Positions 1 through 12,445 of a stretch of 64,000 nt of DNA are shown here, piece after piece. Origin of the DNA: Coniochaeta sp. PMI_546 (Eukaryota > Ascomycota > Sordariomycetes > Coniochaetales > Coniochaetaceae); the NCBI GenBank assembly GCA_021432605.1, contig MU271146.1:620001-684000 (forward strand), in the 5' to 3' direction. A model generated the notes under the pieces. The model was not told the origin of the DNA. It searched no databases and was given only the letters and a program-made list of their open reading frames with translations. Every line of letters starts with the position of its first letter. The stretch's first letter is position 1. The position numbers and the translations under genes were made by a program.

Positions 1-1117
1 TGCTTGATCGTCGTCGGCCTGTGGTGGCGGAAGGTGTCTACACGAGGGAGTTCTTAAGCTTGGGTGAGTTTCCACCGAGAAATTAGGCTAATTTAGGTTT
101 GGCTTGACCGATTACTAGGAGTTCACGTATGTTCAAGGGCTTCGAAACACATCCCTGCTAGACCTCTCCCTCTTAGTGGCCATATTTCCCATATCCTCAC
201 AGCAAGTACGTATTGACAAGGTCTAGATTTCGTTCCAGTATGCAGCAATACTTGATACCTCCTATGATACGCTGCCTTCTTGTGAGATGACTACGATATC
301 TTCAGCTTCAAAGATGTTAAGGAATGTGTTTCCTTGAAAACTCACTAAGTATATAGACCTAGAACATACTAGGAAGAGTAATTACCTTGTGGAAGTTGAC
401 AAAGCCAGTCCTAGAGCAGGACCTTGAGCATATAATACGTTTTTGTATTATAACTGTGACGATTAATTACAGCAGCTGGACAGAGACAAACAATACAAAG
501 GCAAAGAGCATTCCTCTCAAATATCAAGTAATCCAGGGGACAGGATGAGACCAGTGATTAATTCAGAACGAGGGGACGCCTGATGGAAGTCCCTCTACAA
601 ACGAAACAAACAACAAACCCTCGGCCGAGTTATTACGGAATCTAACCCTATCAAGGTAACCTTGTTCAATGGGCCAACCGATCTCATCGCCGGTAAGCAG
701 ATAATTCATGGTACGTCATGTACCAGAACATGGGTACCTCACGTTGCATACAACACGCGGAAGCCGCTATTCACCGGCCAACGGCAGAGCGCACTTCTTC
801 CCCTTGTACGATGGCCATGTGTAAATCATAGCGCAGAATGGCTGATGTTCACCAGCGCTAGTCGGTCTCTCACATCGTTTCTGTTTTTTTTCTTTTTTTT
901 TCTTTTTTTTTTTTTTCCCCAACACTAGACCTAGACCTAACTCAGCCTAATAAGCAGGCTTGAATGACGTCTCAGGATCTGACACTGTGACACTCAGATC
1001 TGTCAATTTTGGCACTATACCTGCTGACCAGAAGCTTGGAGCCACCTTGGACGGCAGAGCCTTGATTAAAGAGCGAAAGAAGGGCAGTGAAGCGGCCTAC
1101 AAGTGGCTCTGTCCTTT
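1..1117. other. Gene-poor left edge with T-rich tract
   Basis: No reading frame here looks like a real gene. The stretch is the 3' flank of the phospholipase C gene, which reads leftward and stops at 1118. A nearly pure T tract interrupted by single C bases lies at about 880-916. The only sizeable frame across it (662-928) ends in a run of phenylalanines made by that tract and is not credible. Confidence 0.6.
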
Positions 1118-2866
1118 TTACAGGTCCTCGATGTCGATCTTCACGAGCAAAGAGCTCCGAGTCTCCCGCCCTTTCAAATCCAACATGCGGATGAAGTTCC
1201 ACCCTGAAGCCGCATACAAAACCCTCACAGTAGCGACAGCGAACGTCGGATTCCTAGAAAAGCTATCATCGCTCTTGACCAGCATCCTCAAGAATACCAG
1301 CTCATCATCATCATACTCCCACTCCAGCACCTCATCCCACACAGGATCAGTAGACGGCGGGTTTTCACCCTTATGCAGAAAGCCAAGCTTATGCTGCCTG
1401 TACCCGGCCGTCTTCCTCTTCCCCGCTCCACCAGCCGCACCGGCTGGATGGTCGAGCAGACACGAGAGGTACAGCTTGACCTCATCCGCAGGACGGCCGT
1501 TGGGCACAGGTACGTCCGTCGCGCCAGCCACGTGGAGGCGCAACTTCCTCCTCCTCTTTTCCCTAGCGACGGCATCACCACGCAGGTACGAAGGCTTCAG
1601 CACAAACCCATCCGTCCCAGCGAAAAGGGCCTCGTTGAGCTGCAGCGGCGCACCGAAGGTCTGCCAGTTGAGCGCACAGATCTGCGCCCCGACGCCCCAG
1701 AACGGCACCGGGTCCAGGTTCTTGGACGACACGCGCGTACCCTTTGGGAAGACACGCATCAAGTGCTTGGCATTGTGCCGCGCGATACGCTCCGCGGCAG
1801 CGGGCAGTTTGGAGGCTAGTCCCGTCTCGGACACGTTGATGAGGTGGTGGTGCGGCGCGTCCTTGAAACCTGGAGGGTACTCGGCCGTGTACCACGAGTC
1901 ATCTTGCGGTTTGACGGACTGGGCGTACACGCCGAGCGCTGCGAGCTCGGGGATGATGAGCGTCTTCGGGGCGGCGGCTTTGCGGGCTTTGTACTCCTTT
2001 TTGGCCCGCAGGGTGTCCGCGTCTTCTGGCTCGGAGTCGGAGTCGGTGGAGCTGTCAGACGACGAGGCAGAGTCGGGCTCGTTGGGGAAGTGATACTCGA
2101 CTATGACGACTATTTTAGAGCCGAGGTCCGAGAGGAGAACGTGCGTGTCTGAGCCCTCTTGCTCGGCGTGGCCTTTGTCCCGGATGGCCTCGCTGAGGAG
2201 GCGGTCACCCCAGACTTCTTTCATGATCTGGACGAGACGGAGTTGGCCGTGGGCATCGCAGTGGTTCTCCAGGGATATGAGAATCGGTGCCGGGTTGGGT
2301 GACTGGGATGCCTCGCTGTCTACTACATCACGGATTGTCTCGCATACGGCGCGGAAGGGGATATGAGACACAAGAGTGAAGCCGTGGGTGACTTTCGGTT
2401 CGTCCTTGTTGTCGTCATCATCCCAGGCGTCTATCTCGATGCACCGTGCTCCAGCCTTCAAGGCTGTCTCGTACGCAGTTGCGGACGAGGTGCCGAAGAG
2501 CTGGTGAGCTAAAAGGTAGGTGTTGTGGCTCGAACTGATGAAGTACTCTGGGAGCGGATGCGATCTGTCCGCGACATAAGCCGGAACTTCGATATGGGGC
2601 TTGTCCAGTAGCGCGTGAAGCGCCGGCGATGAGAAGTCGGGCTCGTCTAAGCCGGCATCCTCGGGTGAGAGCACCTTTTTGTTGACCAGGAATGACCTGA
2701 GGGCATGGCTAACTCTCAGTTGATGCTGGGTAATATCTGTGGGTCGAATACTGTGACCACCACCAGCGATGGTGTTGGATTCGACCTCCTCCCCACCTTG
2801 ATCTTCATCCTCGACAGCTGTGGAGAAGGGCTTCAGTCTAGCCAGACGTGACGAGAGTCCAGACAT
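1118..2866 (-). CDS. Phosphoinositide-specific phospholipase C (X, Y and C2 domains)
   Basis: Single-exon gene of 582 residues. The enzyme family cleaves PI(4,5)P2 to inositol trisphosphate and diacylglycerol at the inner face of membranes. Seen in the sequence: an X box at about residues 105-260 with the first catalytic histidine in SSSHNTYL (His114), the calcium-site stretch IEIDAWDDDD, and the second catalytic histidine in HGFTLVSHIPF (His161). An acidic Ser/Asp linker follows (about 265-285). The Y box runs from about 305 to 430, with FPKGTRVSSKN and DPVPFWGVGAQICALN. A C2-like domain ends the protein (about 440-580). No PH domain is visible and the EF-hand region is reduced to a short stretch before the X box, so this is a compact fungal PLC rather than a full Plc1. 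The start at 2866 is the first Met of the frame. Confidence 0.93.
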   Translation of the reverse strand: MSGLSSRLARLKPFSTAVEDEDQGGEEVESNTIAGGGHSIRPTDITQHQLRVSHALRSFLVNKKVLSPEDAGLDEPDFSSPALHALLDKPHIEVPAYVADRSHPLPEYFISSSHNTYLLAHQLFGTSSATAYETALKAGARCIEIDAWDDDDNKDEPKVTHGFTLVSHIPFRAVCETIRDVVDSEASQSPNPAPILISLENHCDAHGQLRLVQIMKEVWGDRLLSEAIRDKGHAEQEGSDTHVLLSDLGSKIVVIVEYHFPNEPDSASSSDSSTDSDSEPEDADTLRAKKEYKARKAAAPKTLIIPELAALGVYAQSVKPQDDSWYTAEYPPGFKDAPHHHLINVSETGLASKLPAAAERIARHNAKHLMRVFPKGTRVSSKNLDPVPFWGVGAQICALNWQTFGAPLQLNEALFAGTDGFVLKPSYLRGDAVAREKRRRKLRLHVAGATDVPVPNGRPADEVKLYLSCLLDHPAGAAGGAGKRKTAGYRQHKLGFLHKGENPPSTDPVWDEVLEWEYDDDELVFLRMLVKSDDSFSRNPTFAVATVRVLYAASGWNFIRMLDLKGRETRSSLLVKIDIEDL

Positions 2867-3866
2867 AGTTCAAAGCACGTCAGTGAAGTCAGCGAACCTA
2901 GCTCTGAGTCAAAGCTGTCAGATAAGCAATAGGGCGTCACAAAGATACACTTCTGACAGATGAGAGGAATGCCGACGTAAAGAGCAGATTGAAGCAGAAG
3001 GATCTTGATTTTGTGAGCTGAATGCCAAGTCTTGGCGGATGACGGCGTAAGCTTGGCTGCGCCCAATGGAAATGCTCCCTCCACTTTTGACGACTACGCT
3101 CATCGACACTGGCAATGAAGTCTACCTAGACTCCCAGAACAAGACTCCTCCTCTCACTGGCTTGCGGCTACAGACATTGGGAAATTACTTTCCATACTCA
3201 ATATGACATCGTTTTTTTTGCACGGGAAGGTTGAATTGCCTTTGGACAACAGTTGTGAAAATATGCTGTTAAAATGACATGAACAAAGATTTAAACCATA
3301 CATTACATCCCGCAGAAACCATTTGCCTGTATCCGAACAATCCCAAGTATATGTGTATATGGTATCTCCTGCACATGACGATTTGCCCTGACGTTAAACA
3401 TAAACGATAGCCAGCCCATAAATCTATTTATCCGCCGCAAGGGACAAATGTATGCGAGTGCGAATGATCAGGCAAGGCAGCACAAACCCTCCGCGAACAG
3501 GCACAGCCAGAATGCCATGCCGGTTGGTATGCTATCCAAACAATAACCAAGGCTGCCGATGCAGTGAGGACGAGATAGGGTAACCGATGGAGCCGCTCCG
3601 ACCCTAAAGACATGGGAAAATGATATATGCGCAACAACAATGACAACGACCTGAAAGTAGTAAGAAATAGCAAGCCGCTGTAGAACTATGAAATGGATAT
3701 CCAAAACAGGGAAGCTGCGCTGCAACCGACGAAAGAAAACGGGCAAATTATGTAGTGTACCAAAGAAAAGCCCACATCAGATGACGGGGTTAAAACGGCG
3801 GCCGAGCTCAAGCGCGATGTGGACTGCGTTGTGGACTGTTGAACGTGATAAGACCTGGCGAGAACA
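2867..3866. other. Intergenic: PLC promoter and 3' flank of the Sel1 gene
   Basis: About 1 kb with no convincing gene. Both neighbours read leftward, so it should hold the 3' untranslated region of the Sel1-repeat gene on the right and the promoter of the PLC gene on the left. Short frames on either strand lack coding character. Confidence 0.6.
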
Positions 3867-6800
3867 TCACGACAAACCCACAAACTCGTTCTGTCCCAAG
3901 AAAGCACGAGCAACATCATCGCCACCCTGCTCAGCGACCTCCATCCAGTGGAAAGCGACACACATCAGGGCAGGATCGCTCCTGACATCGCCCGCGCCAG
4001 CAGGGCCGGCATCCTTGCTCCCGCCACCACTCCCACCAGCACCGCCGCCAAGGCTGAGACCGAGCCCAGCCTGCATCTGGCCAAGGCCGCCGCGACCGCC
4101 CCCATGGGAGCCGCCGAATCGGCTCCCGGTGCCAGATCCGAGCCCGGAGCGGCTCCCACCGTACTTCTCCATGACGGCTTGTTTGAAGACCTCCCGTGGT
4201 TTGCTGAGAGGCAGCGTCGTCCGATCGACTAGTTCGGGATTGCTCAAGTAGAAGAGGGCCAGCTCGCGCTGAGCTGTCGGATCGCCTTCCTTGGCGGTGA
4301 TGGTCCACATGCGGGCTGCGTCGGCAAGGGAGTAGGTCATCAGAGGGAGCGGAGCGGGCAGGCTAGGTGACGAGGCTGCTGAGGACGGAATGGTGTTGGC
4401 TGTAGAGGCATCACCGTATGCAGCTGATGAAGGGTCGGCTGACTCGGCTACTGTGGATCCGGAAGCAGTGCTACTAGGGCGATTGCTGCCAATTGACATG
4501 GCGGACATTCCTCCGATACCGGTGCGACTTTGGGTGTAGATCTTCACGACTTCGTCAGCTACCTCGACCATCGTACGACAGACGTCTTGCTTTAGGAGCA
4601 AAGCAGCGAGGCTAGTATCCCAAAATGCCTTGCCAAGCTCAGTCCTGTCAAGGATTGATGCTGGAACGAGAGAGGCGATGAACTGCAGGTCCCGAAAAAG
4701 GGTCTTCGGTCGCACTGAAGGATCGCGGAATAGTGATTGGAGGATATTCGAGACCGCATCTGTGTGGGCAGGGTTGACAGACATCATAGAACGAGCGTCC
4801 ATGTTGGCCCCGCCGCTGCTAAGTCGACCTTCTCGACCGGGGACTGAGAACATAGGATGTTGCTGGAGCGCATGTGATCGCCTCTCCTTGACGTTGTCAA
4901 TCGCCTCCTCGAGCGGCTTTGTGCGGCCGCCTGTGACTTGTTCTGCAGTTACTGACGATGCTGAGCCAATCTCTGATCTGGCCCAAGCGAGTCTTGACTT
5001 TCGGGAGCCTGAGTTGAGCGAGGCTAGAATCAAGTGTTCTAGTTCGAACAATGCATTAAGTTTTGTGTATGGGTTGGGATGAACACAGAACATTCGGAGC
5101 AAGCGTTGGTATGCCTTGGTGAATGGAAATTCAGGCATAGCATCTTTTCGAGCTGACTGGTTATGTGAACGAATGGTGTCACTTGTCGCTGAGCTGTCAT
5201 TGCCGTGGCTTGCAGCCGGTTCAGAGGGCGACCCTTGGCTTTGCGTATCTGAGACAGCTTTGTCACCGGCCTCGTCTGGGGCTCCAGCGCTTCGCAGGTT
5301 TCCGAAACTCCTCTTCTTCTCAATGACGCGTTGCTTCAGAGTGACCTTGGGCGACTTGCGATTTTCCTTCAATGACAGTCGCCGAACAGCCTCTCGCCGA
5401 TCGATGCATTCCTGGCCAAGGCCTTCAAACCAGCTATCCGTCTCCGAGCCTCGTGCAAATACGAGGTTGCCGAGGTCTGAGAGAAGTAGACTGGTCAGGG
5501 TCTGGCGTAGATCGGCAAGAAACTTGGTCTTATCATCCGATAAGCGCTGCTGATAGATGGTTTCATTAGATGACGCAGAGGTACCAGGCCGTCCAGTTGG
5601 CTGTTGTGAAAGAGAGCTAACATTCGAATGGTGAGGATAGGAGAAGGAACCGGAAAAGTTTGCGATACTGGCAGTGGGGGAATGTGCTTGGGATGCCGGA
5701 CTGCCCGCCATTGCGGCTTGGAAAGGTGACCAAAATGTCGCGGAGGAATCGATAGCGTGGACCGGGGACGATGCCCCGAAATACTCTTGGCTGTCGGTTA
5801 TGTCGGACAGAGCAATGCTTGCTCGTGAAAAGCTGTACCTGCCAGAGTCGAAGGAACTTTGACTGATGTTATGTGCTGACATGTTGCGCAAGCTCGGTAT
5901 TGCTAAATTTCGACCGACAGAGCCAAACCGCCGCTCGGGATCGCTGATAACGCTCGCAGAGTCATCCCAGATATGCGCACCATCACGTTCTCGCATCCCT
6001 TTACCGGCTTCAAAGGCCCGTCTGTCTCTAAGGAAAAGCTCGCTGGACCACAAGACCGGTGTTTCAACGATGCTCTCCCCAACAAGCTTGCTGATGCAGG
6101 TGTCAACCTCCAGGCAGAATCGATGTATCCTTTCCTCTCCTCGACAGAAATTTTCGACTGATCCTTGAAGCAGCCACCGTGTGGTCTTGTCTGCCTGATC
6201 GTCAGAGAGTTTGTTTGGTCCACCTTGCTCTTCCGTGGCGGCGATTAGGTCCATGACTTGGGACTCCGTCCGAAACAGGTAGCTCGCAGCTGGCCCTCTT
6301 TGCACATGATTTCGCGTCCGCTGGAACGCGTCCCATTTACGGGGCATTCCCATTGTTTTCAGGGCCACCGCGATGTTGCGACTGGTCTCGTAGGGTGCAG
6401 AATTTCGTACATCGGTGACGTACCACATCTTGTTCCGAAGGGCCCGGAAGCGCCGCATCATGGAATCGATGAGTCCTTCTGCTCGCTCTTGACTTTGCTT
6501 GAGCCAAACAAGCCAAGCATCATATTCCTCAATAGCGGCAGCCGAGCGACGGATCGAGTCGCGTGGACCACGCGAGAAGATGTTGAGAAGGGTTGCGAAG
6601 TCGTTCTGCTTCAGAGACTCTGACGACAGAGCTCCCAGTTGCTGAAGTGTCCTCCAGTAGAGGTGCGCAGAGACGAAATCGGACTGCGCCCTGGATTGTG
6701 ATGATGCAGCCTTCAGCATGTCGACGAGCACAGATGGCGATTCCGCACTCTCTTCAGGTGAGTCCGGATCCTTCCCCTTGCTATGCTTTGGAGGGCTCTC

Positions 6801-9547
6801 TGCAAGACTACTTGCAATACTTTCGGTCCTTTGCCGGTACGGATTTCGACTGCCCATGGTACTGGCGGGGCTGATGATCCTATGTCCCTTGCGGTACTTC
6901 CTAAGACCAGAGGCGCGATTGCTGAATGTCTTTGTGTTTGCTCCGTCCTTATCCTGACGCTGTGGTATCTCGAAATCCTCAACTAGCTTCAAAATAGAGT
7001 CACGCAGCTGGTGATAGTCCTTATCTAGGTCTGGTTTGTCCGATTCCGTTGAGTCATCATCCGTTTCACTCGTGGAGGAGTTTTCTTCCTCCTCTGGTTC
7101 GTCATCAGGGTCGTATGTCATGTTCATGGACAGAGTGTTACCATCAGCAGAAATGAATAGCACAGCCCAGCGTTCGGCACATGGATGGCAGGCACCGCAG
7201 ACCACATCGTGCCCAAGAATCTGAACCATTTCGTGCATGGCAAGTCGTAGACGATATCCATCGTCCTCGTAGGTTCCTACGTGCCTCTGACCGTCTGCAG
7301 CCTGAAACTGCGGTGAGTATTCACGCGGACTTCCAACCCGCTGGTCGTCAAAAAGTGGCTCCCGTTCGGTTGTTGCATCGCTGATGACCGACTCCGCGCT
7401 ATTGCTCACAACAGACGCTGTATCAAATGTTGCCCTTGACATTGGTGCTGAGAGCACTGAGAAGCCGGAGACAGACGGCGCCCCGGACCGCACGCTGTTC
7501 GATCGTTGCGATAAAGGCCGCTTCTCTGGAAATAAGGCGTTGACAAGAGTTGCAAGATCAGCTGGGCTGACGATGAGGTACGGATGGACCTCGACAGTCT
7601 CCCTGAGAGAGGTGATGGACCTGGCTGGCAACAGTCTAGGTTTCGATTTGCGACCTTTCGAGTCCTTGAAACGGCCCAGAATGTTCTCAATATGAGCCTT
7701 GATTCTAGGCGGAGTAGACACAGGAGTTTTGTAGCAAGTCATCTCGACAACGAGGTGTTGGGCTCGGAGAGCCACATGCTTGAGGATCTTTTGGCGGCCA
7801 TACTCTGTGATATGATATTCGGCCATGAGACCATAGCTCTCCGGGTAGATGACAACTCCAAGGAGCCAGATGGAAAACAGCCACTTGTAGATGAACCATC
7901 TGCGAGTACTGTCAACGTATTTGGGGTCCAGCTTTTTGAGAATCTCGTTACCTAGTTCAATCAAGCCTTCCGGGATACCGGTGCCATCCTCGTCGTCAAT
8001 TATGTCGAAAAGTTCATCCGTAGCACGATCATAGAACTCCTCAGCCGCGATCTGGTCCTTGGCTGTCCAATCCGAGAGATTGAAACGCGTCCCATGTTGG
8101 TCTTCTGCACGATCCAAAAGAAATGCACCGTCCTCGAGAATCTTCATGAGGTACCATTCCATGTTGGATTTACCGGACCAGTCACGCATGGCTGTCCAAG
8201 CATTGAGTACGCAGGTAAGGATAGGTTCGACACCTGACTTCTGCTCGGATATCAACCGAGCACACGTGGAAGCCCATACCGCTGTTCTTCTCCTGTCCTC
8301 TGCGCTATCGGGGCCTGCTGAGTTAGCGAAGCAGGTATAAATCAATGCGGAAAGTGGATCGTGCCGCTGAAAGGAGAGAAGACGCTCAATAGCAGTTCGG
8401 TCTTGCGTGGGATTCCTGCTGGTTGCAGTTCCCGTTCCTCGTCCAGATGGACGGCTGTGGTACGGAAGAACCGAGTCAATAGGCTCCAGACCTTGATGGA
8501 AGCTGGTGAGAGATGCAAGTTCGGATGAACTGAGTGATGCGATCCTCGTAGCGACGTAGTCAGGATTGGTCCTGATCTGCGTCAGAAAGTTCAAAAACGT
8601 CTCTCTGGCTTGTGCCGATATGTCATTAAGGAAGGGAGCGACAGATCCTGTGGTGAGGCCAGCACCGGGGACCGAACCAGTCGGGCTAGGTAAGCTTTCG
8701 GTAGAACCAATACCAGATGGTTGCAATAATTCCATATCAGGGTCCATAATAGCAAAGCGCCGCAGTTCGTCACAGCTTTTCCGAACGTCAATCACAGCAT
8801 TGTACAAGGAGGCAAAGGTCCGTTTGTCCTCTCCGCGAAAACAGTCCACGAGATTCCGATGGGCCATATCACCACATCGTGTCAGCCGAGCTGACAGGGC
8901 CGTAGAAACCAAGGTCCGCTGCAGCCTTATCCTGGTGTTGGCGCGCTTGCGCTCCTGGTACTTGGATAACCGAACCAAATGTGCGAGCTCCTCGAGTGTA
9001 GTCCTGTCATTCTCATTGTCACCCTGGATCGGATTCACATATAGAGACACATCAGGTAGGAGAGAACGAGGAAATGTGGGCTTATTCGCATGTAACGAGG
9101 GGGAATTGTCGATAGAATCGAGGCTTTCCGAGGAATCTTTCGCTGTTTGGGGAGGAGAAACGATGGTTGTATGAGCTATAATCGGTTTGCGACCGGGACC
9201 ACGGGAAGGAGGTTGGAGGGCAGGGCCATGTCTTGGGAGATCCTCGCTGCGCCGAACAGGAAGAGACATGGTCGTTTCAGCGCTACGAGCAGGACTACTC
9301 GACTCCAAGCCACGGGACACAGTAACCCCGACATGATTTTCCGGAAGCGGATTCGGCGACCTCGCTACTTGTGTAGTGGAAACAGAGACTTCTGCAGAGA
9401 AGATGAGTCAGTACGTAGCTCCCAAGCATGGTCAGAAGAATCCGCACGAAGACAGAGCTCGTCAAAGATTCCCGGCCTAGACATACGAGGTGATGCTTTC
9501 GAGGGAATCGCAACGGGTGACGACAGAGAGCGTTGCATGGAGCTCAT
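3867..9547 (-). CDS. Very long Sel1-repeat protein, possible Nif1-type cell-cycle regulator
   Basis: Model of 1861 residues in two exons: 9487-9547 and 3867-9391, with a 95-base intron (9392-9486) having a GTATGT donor, an ACTGAC branch site and a CTGCAG acceptor. The long frame has no ATG near its left end, and exon 1 supplies one in phase (MSSMQRSLSSPVAIPSKASP). Most of the chain is low-complexity Ser/Pro-rich or helical. An acidic stretch DDEPEEEENSSTSETDDD lies about 740 residues in, just after a cysteine cluster CGACHPC. The C-terminus carries Sel1/TPR-like pairs (about residues 1670-1850: WTITAKEGDPTAQRELALFYL and FHWMEVAEQGGDDVARAFLG) split by a Gly-rich insert. Sel1 repeats make protein-binding solenoids. 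Filamentous fungi carry long proteins of this kind that are annotated after S. pombe Nif1, an inhibitor of the Nim1 kinase; that link is from memory and unproven here. Confidence 0.85.
9392..9486 (-). other. Intron 1 of the Sel1-repeat gene
   Basis: A 95-base phase-1 intron. GTATGT donor at 9486, CTGAC branch-like motif and CTGCAG acceptor ending at 9392. Removing it joins a 20-codon start exon to the long frame without a stop. Confidence 0.75.
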
Positions 9548-12445
9548 AGTGAGGCCATATACTGTGATTTTGAGCCGTGATATATGACCTGTCTGGCACT
9601 ATAATAACAGCACCGTGTGACCGTGCGACTAGTCAAGCACGGAGGATGTTCGAAGCTGGCCGCGAGGCTCTTAGGAAGTCAAGCGAAGTACGCTTCCGCC
9701 CCGTGGATGCGACGTAGGATGTACCAGCTTCGACAATATCGCTGGCCGTTGAGGATGGAGGTTCGTGGTTCGGCTCCAGACCGAGCCCCCGGATCTCTAA
9801 GTACGTCGCATGGAGACTGACACTTTTCGATCAAAGGAGCGACGGTCCTGATAGTTGAGTTGCACTGCACATATGCAAATAGACGCAGGAAGATCTATGA
9901 GAGAAATATGGGGCCAGACTGTGAACGTATGCGGTTTCTCTCAAGGATTCGAGCGTCGTGGACTCGGTGATGTAGGCATTGATGTCCTCGTCCTGGCGCG
10001 AGGAAGGAGCCAAATAGCCAAACAGCGTGGGGTAGCGATCCAGCGGGAAGGCAGGGCGATAGCTGCCGCTAAGCCGCTTCTGGGCAAAAGGACTGCGTCT
10101 GCCGGTGAAAGTGGTGTGCGCACAGACCATATGCCAGCTAGATCCCTGTCGAGCCCGAGGCAAGCACAGCGCCATGTCACGGACGAAGGCATTTTAGTCT
10201 GATGCAGGCGGCCGCTCCTTCTGTCGTCTACCATAGTACAAAGTATGATCTGACGATAAACCCGCTCCACGAGTTTGGCACTGCGTTAAACTTTCCTCAA
10301 TTCTAGATAAGGAAAGATAGGAGATAACAGACAGTTTGCTTCTCAAGAGTGGAAGCTACCCTAGCGGCTAGCAGCGGGCTGTCCCGCTTAGTTGCTGCTT
10401 GAGATTCACCTGTAAGGCTTTGTCTTCTGTTTTGCAGTTGCAGTCCTGCTCTCAAGCTATCTCCGTCCTCACAGTGTTCTTCCCCTGACATTGACTCACT
10501 CTTGACTTCACATCAGTTCGCCACGCTCATAATGTTCCCACCTGTGTATCGGCGGCGAAATGCCAGCGCATCATCAAAGCGCGCCAAAGCACTGATGTAA
10601 AACCGAGAGTCTGTCCAAAGTCAGGCTTCGGAAAGACATCCAATTGTTCGTACCCTTATTCGGTCTCTTTATATGATAATGACACCGCTACTCGGTCGAA
10701 TACTTTGGCTTACCGTCTTTTTTCTCCCAATCCTTGATGACCACGGGGTGAGGATGCACCAGCGCAGAAGGCTTGACACCTCTGAGCTGGCCTTGCATGA
10801 CGGCCCCAGCTGCAGCCAACTTCGTCTCGCCTCCAATGTTCCTTCGCCTCCAAGTGCCCCTTCGCCTCCAAAGTGCCCCGCGGTCAAGCGGTATCCAATC
10901 TTCAAATTCCACGAGACGTCCTTCGAACACTGCATGCTTCTCTGATACTTTATTCGAGGCTCAAGCGGTGAAGCCGAGTCAGACCGCACCTGGTCAGCCT
11001 CCATATTGTTGGACGTTCCGTCTGCTCCAGCCATAACCCTGCCAAGCTGCCAACTCATCTGCCAATCGGCGTGACCACCACATCTTGACAGCCAATCAAT
11101 ATAATGCACAGCTCCCCGTTCATTCTGACCTGTCTTCGACTGACCCTGTGCTTCTTCCTACCCGTGATCCACTGGTCCTAGGAAATCGTCGAGACTGCCA
11201 ATCCCGTCATATACTAGTGCAACGAGCCCGACGAGAGGCTAGACGAAGCTGACGAGACAGGCGATGATGTTTCGTACCTGATATTGGCCCTCCGACTGGC
11301 CCAGCAGTAATCCCTGTGGCCAGATAGGCTGGCACCACCCACTCCGGGAGTGCGAGCTTGTGACCCGCTTTCTCCTCGTCCAGGCCATCTAATAGACTCC
11401 CTACAGACACGCCAACATTGACGATGCTGATTGTCGAGACCTCCTCGACTTACGTCGAACCATGGGCAGCTGCCGGCCTTATTCGCTGGACACTTGACGT
11501 ATCTCTTTTCGCAGCGTGTCTTTTACTGTGATCTACACTGTCAATAAATGGCTAGCGGCGGATATCCGAGTTTGATCCAGCAGGCGAAGGAAGGCAGTAA
11601 GGCCGATCGAATTCGTACGGCGGCAGGGATCATCCTACCCCTCGATATCTCACCAAGCGGCTGCGTGTCTGTTATGTGATATGGGTGACAGCTGCATACG
11701 TCGACAGCGTTTGTGACGATGCGAAGCCCTCGCGCAGTCACATCTTCTCACCTGATCATTTTTTTGCTCTATGCTCGACCAGGACGGTTACCTTGGTCCA
11801 TCCAATCACTCAAGAATCATTTCCAGCGGGAGACATCATGTCAGTATATGCTCGTTGCTAGTGAACATTCCCTGATGTGCCGAGGCGATACTTTCGGAGG
11901 GTCACCCGCGTTGCTAATAGTAAAGACCTTTTGGACAGAGATAGACATAATACCCTCCGCCGAGTAACTACGTGCCCATCGCGAGGTGCAAGAGGTTGAG
12001 AGCAAAACTCAATTGGCAAACTAAATGATAACTATGCAATTCTTTTTATTTATACATTGATTCTCTACCGAAGTCGGCCTCGTGTCATATCCCCAATTCC
12101 CTTTTCATTCCTGAGCGACACATGCCGCCTAGCCGATGATACGCCCATCCATTTGCCCCCCATGTCACGTCATGACCATAAGCGCGTGCGAAATGCCCGC
12201 ACAACTTACAGATAGATCGTCCCCTAAGAGAGCCCGCCCACTGGCTCTGTGACTTCTAAACCAAACCCACCACACGTCCCGGCACCATAGTGCTGCTCCA
12301 AGTAGCCCTGCATCAACATGCCAGAAAGTAAGGACCCTCTCGACAAACCGCCGCATCATATCGTTCACCCAATCCCACACCCTGAGACGACCCAGGGTTA
12401 TCATGCATATCGGTCCACCAGGTGATCGACTAGGAAGGGAGACCC
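9548..12445. other. Long intergenic stretch, no firm gene
   Basis: About 2.9 kb between the 5' end of the Sel1-repeat gene and the 3' end of hapX. It probably includes a long 5' leader and promoter for the former. A short tandem repeat lies at 10825-10879. Around 11160-11530 the minus strand has several short coding-like pieces with a GTAAGT donor, but no continuous gene can be supported. Confidence 0.5.
10825..10879. repeat. Short tandem repeat, 18-19 base unit, three copies
   Basis: Three adjoining imperfect copies of a unit like TTCGCCTCCAAGTGCCCC. The second and third differ by a single extra A, and the first is more diverged. It lies in non-coding DNA. Confidence 0.7.

Noticed and set aside
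662-928. Plus-strand frame ending in many Phe residues
   Set aside because: The run of Phe comes from a T tract; no conserved features or coding character.
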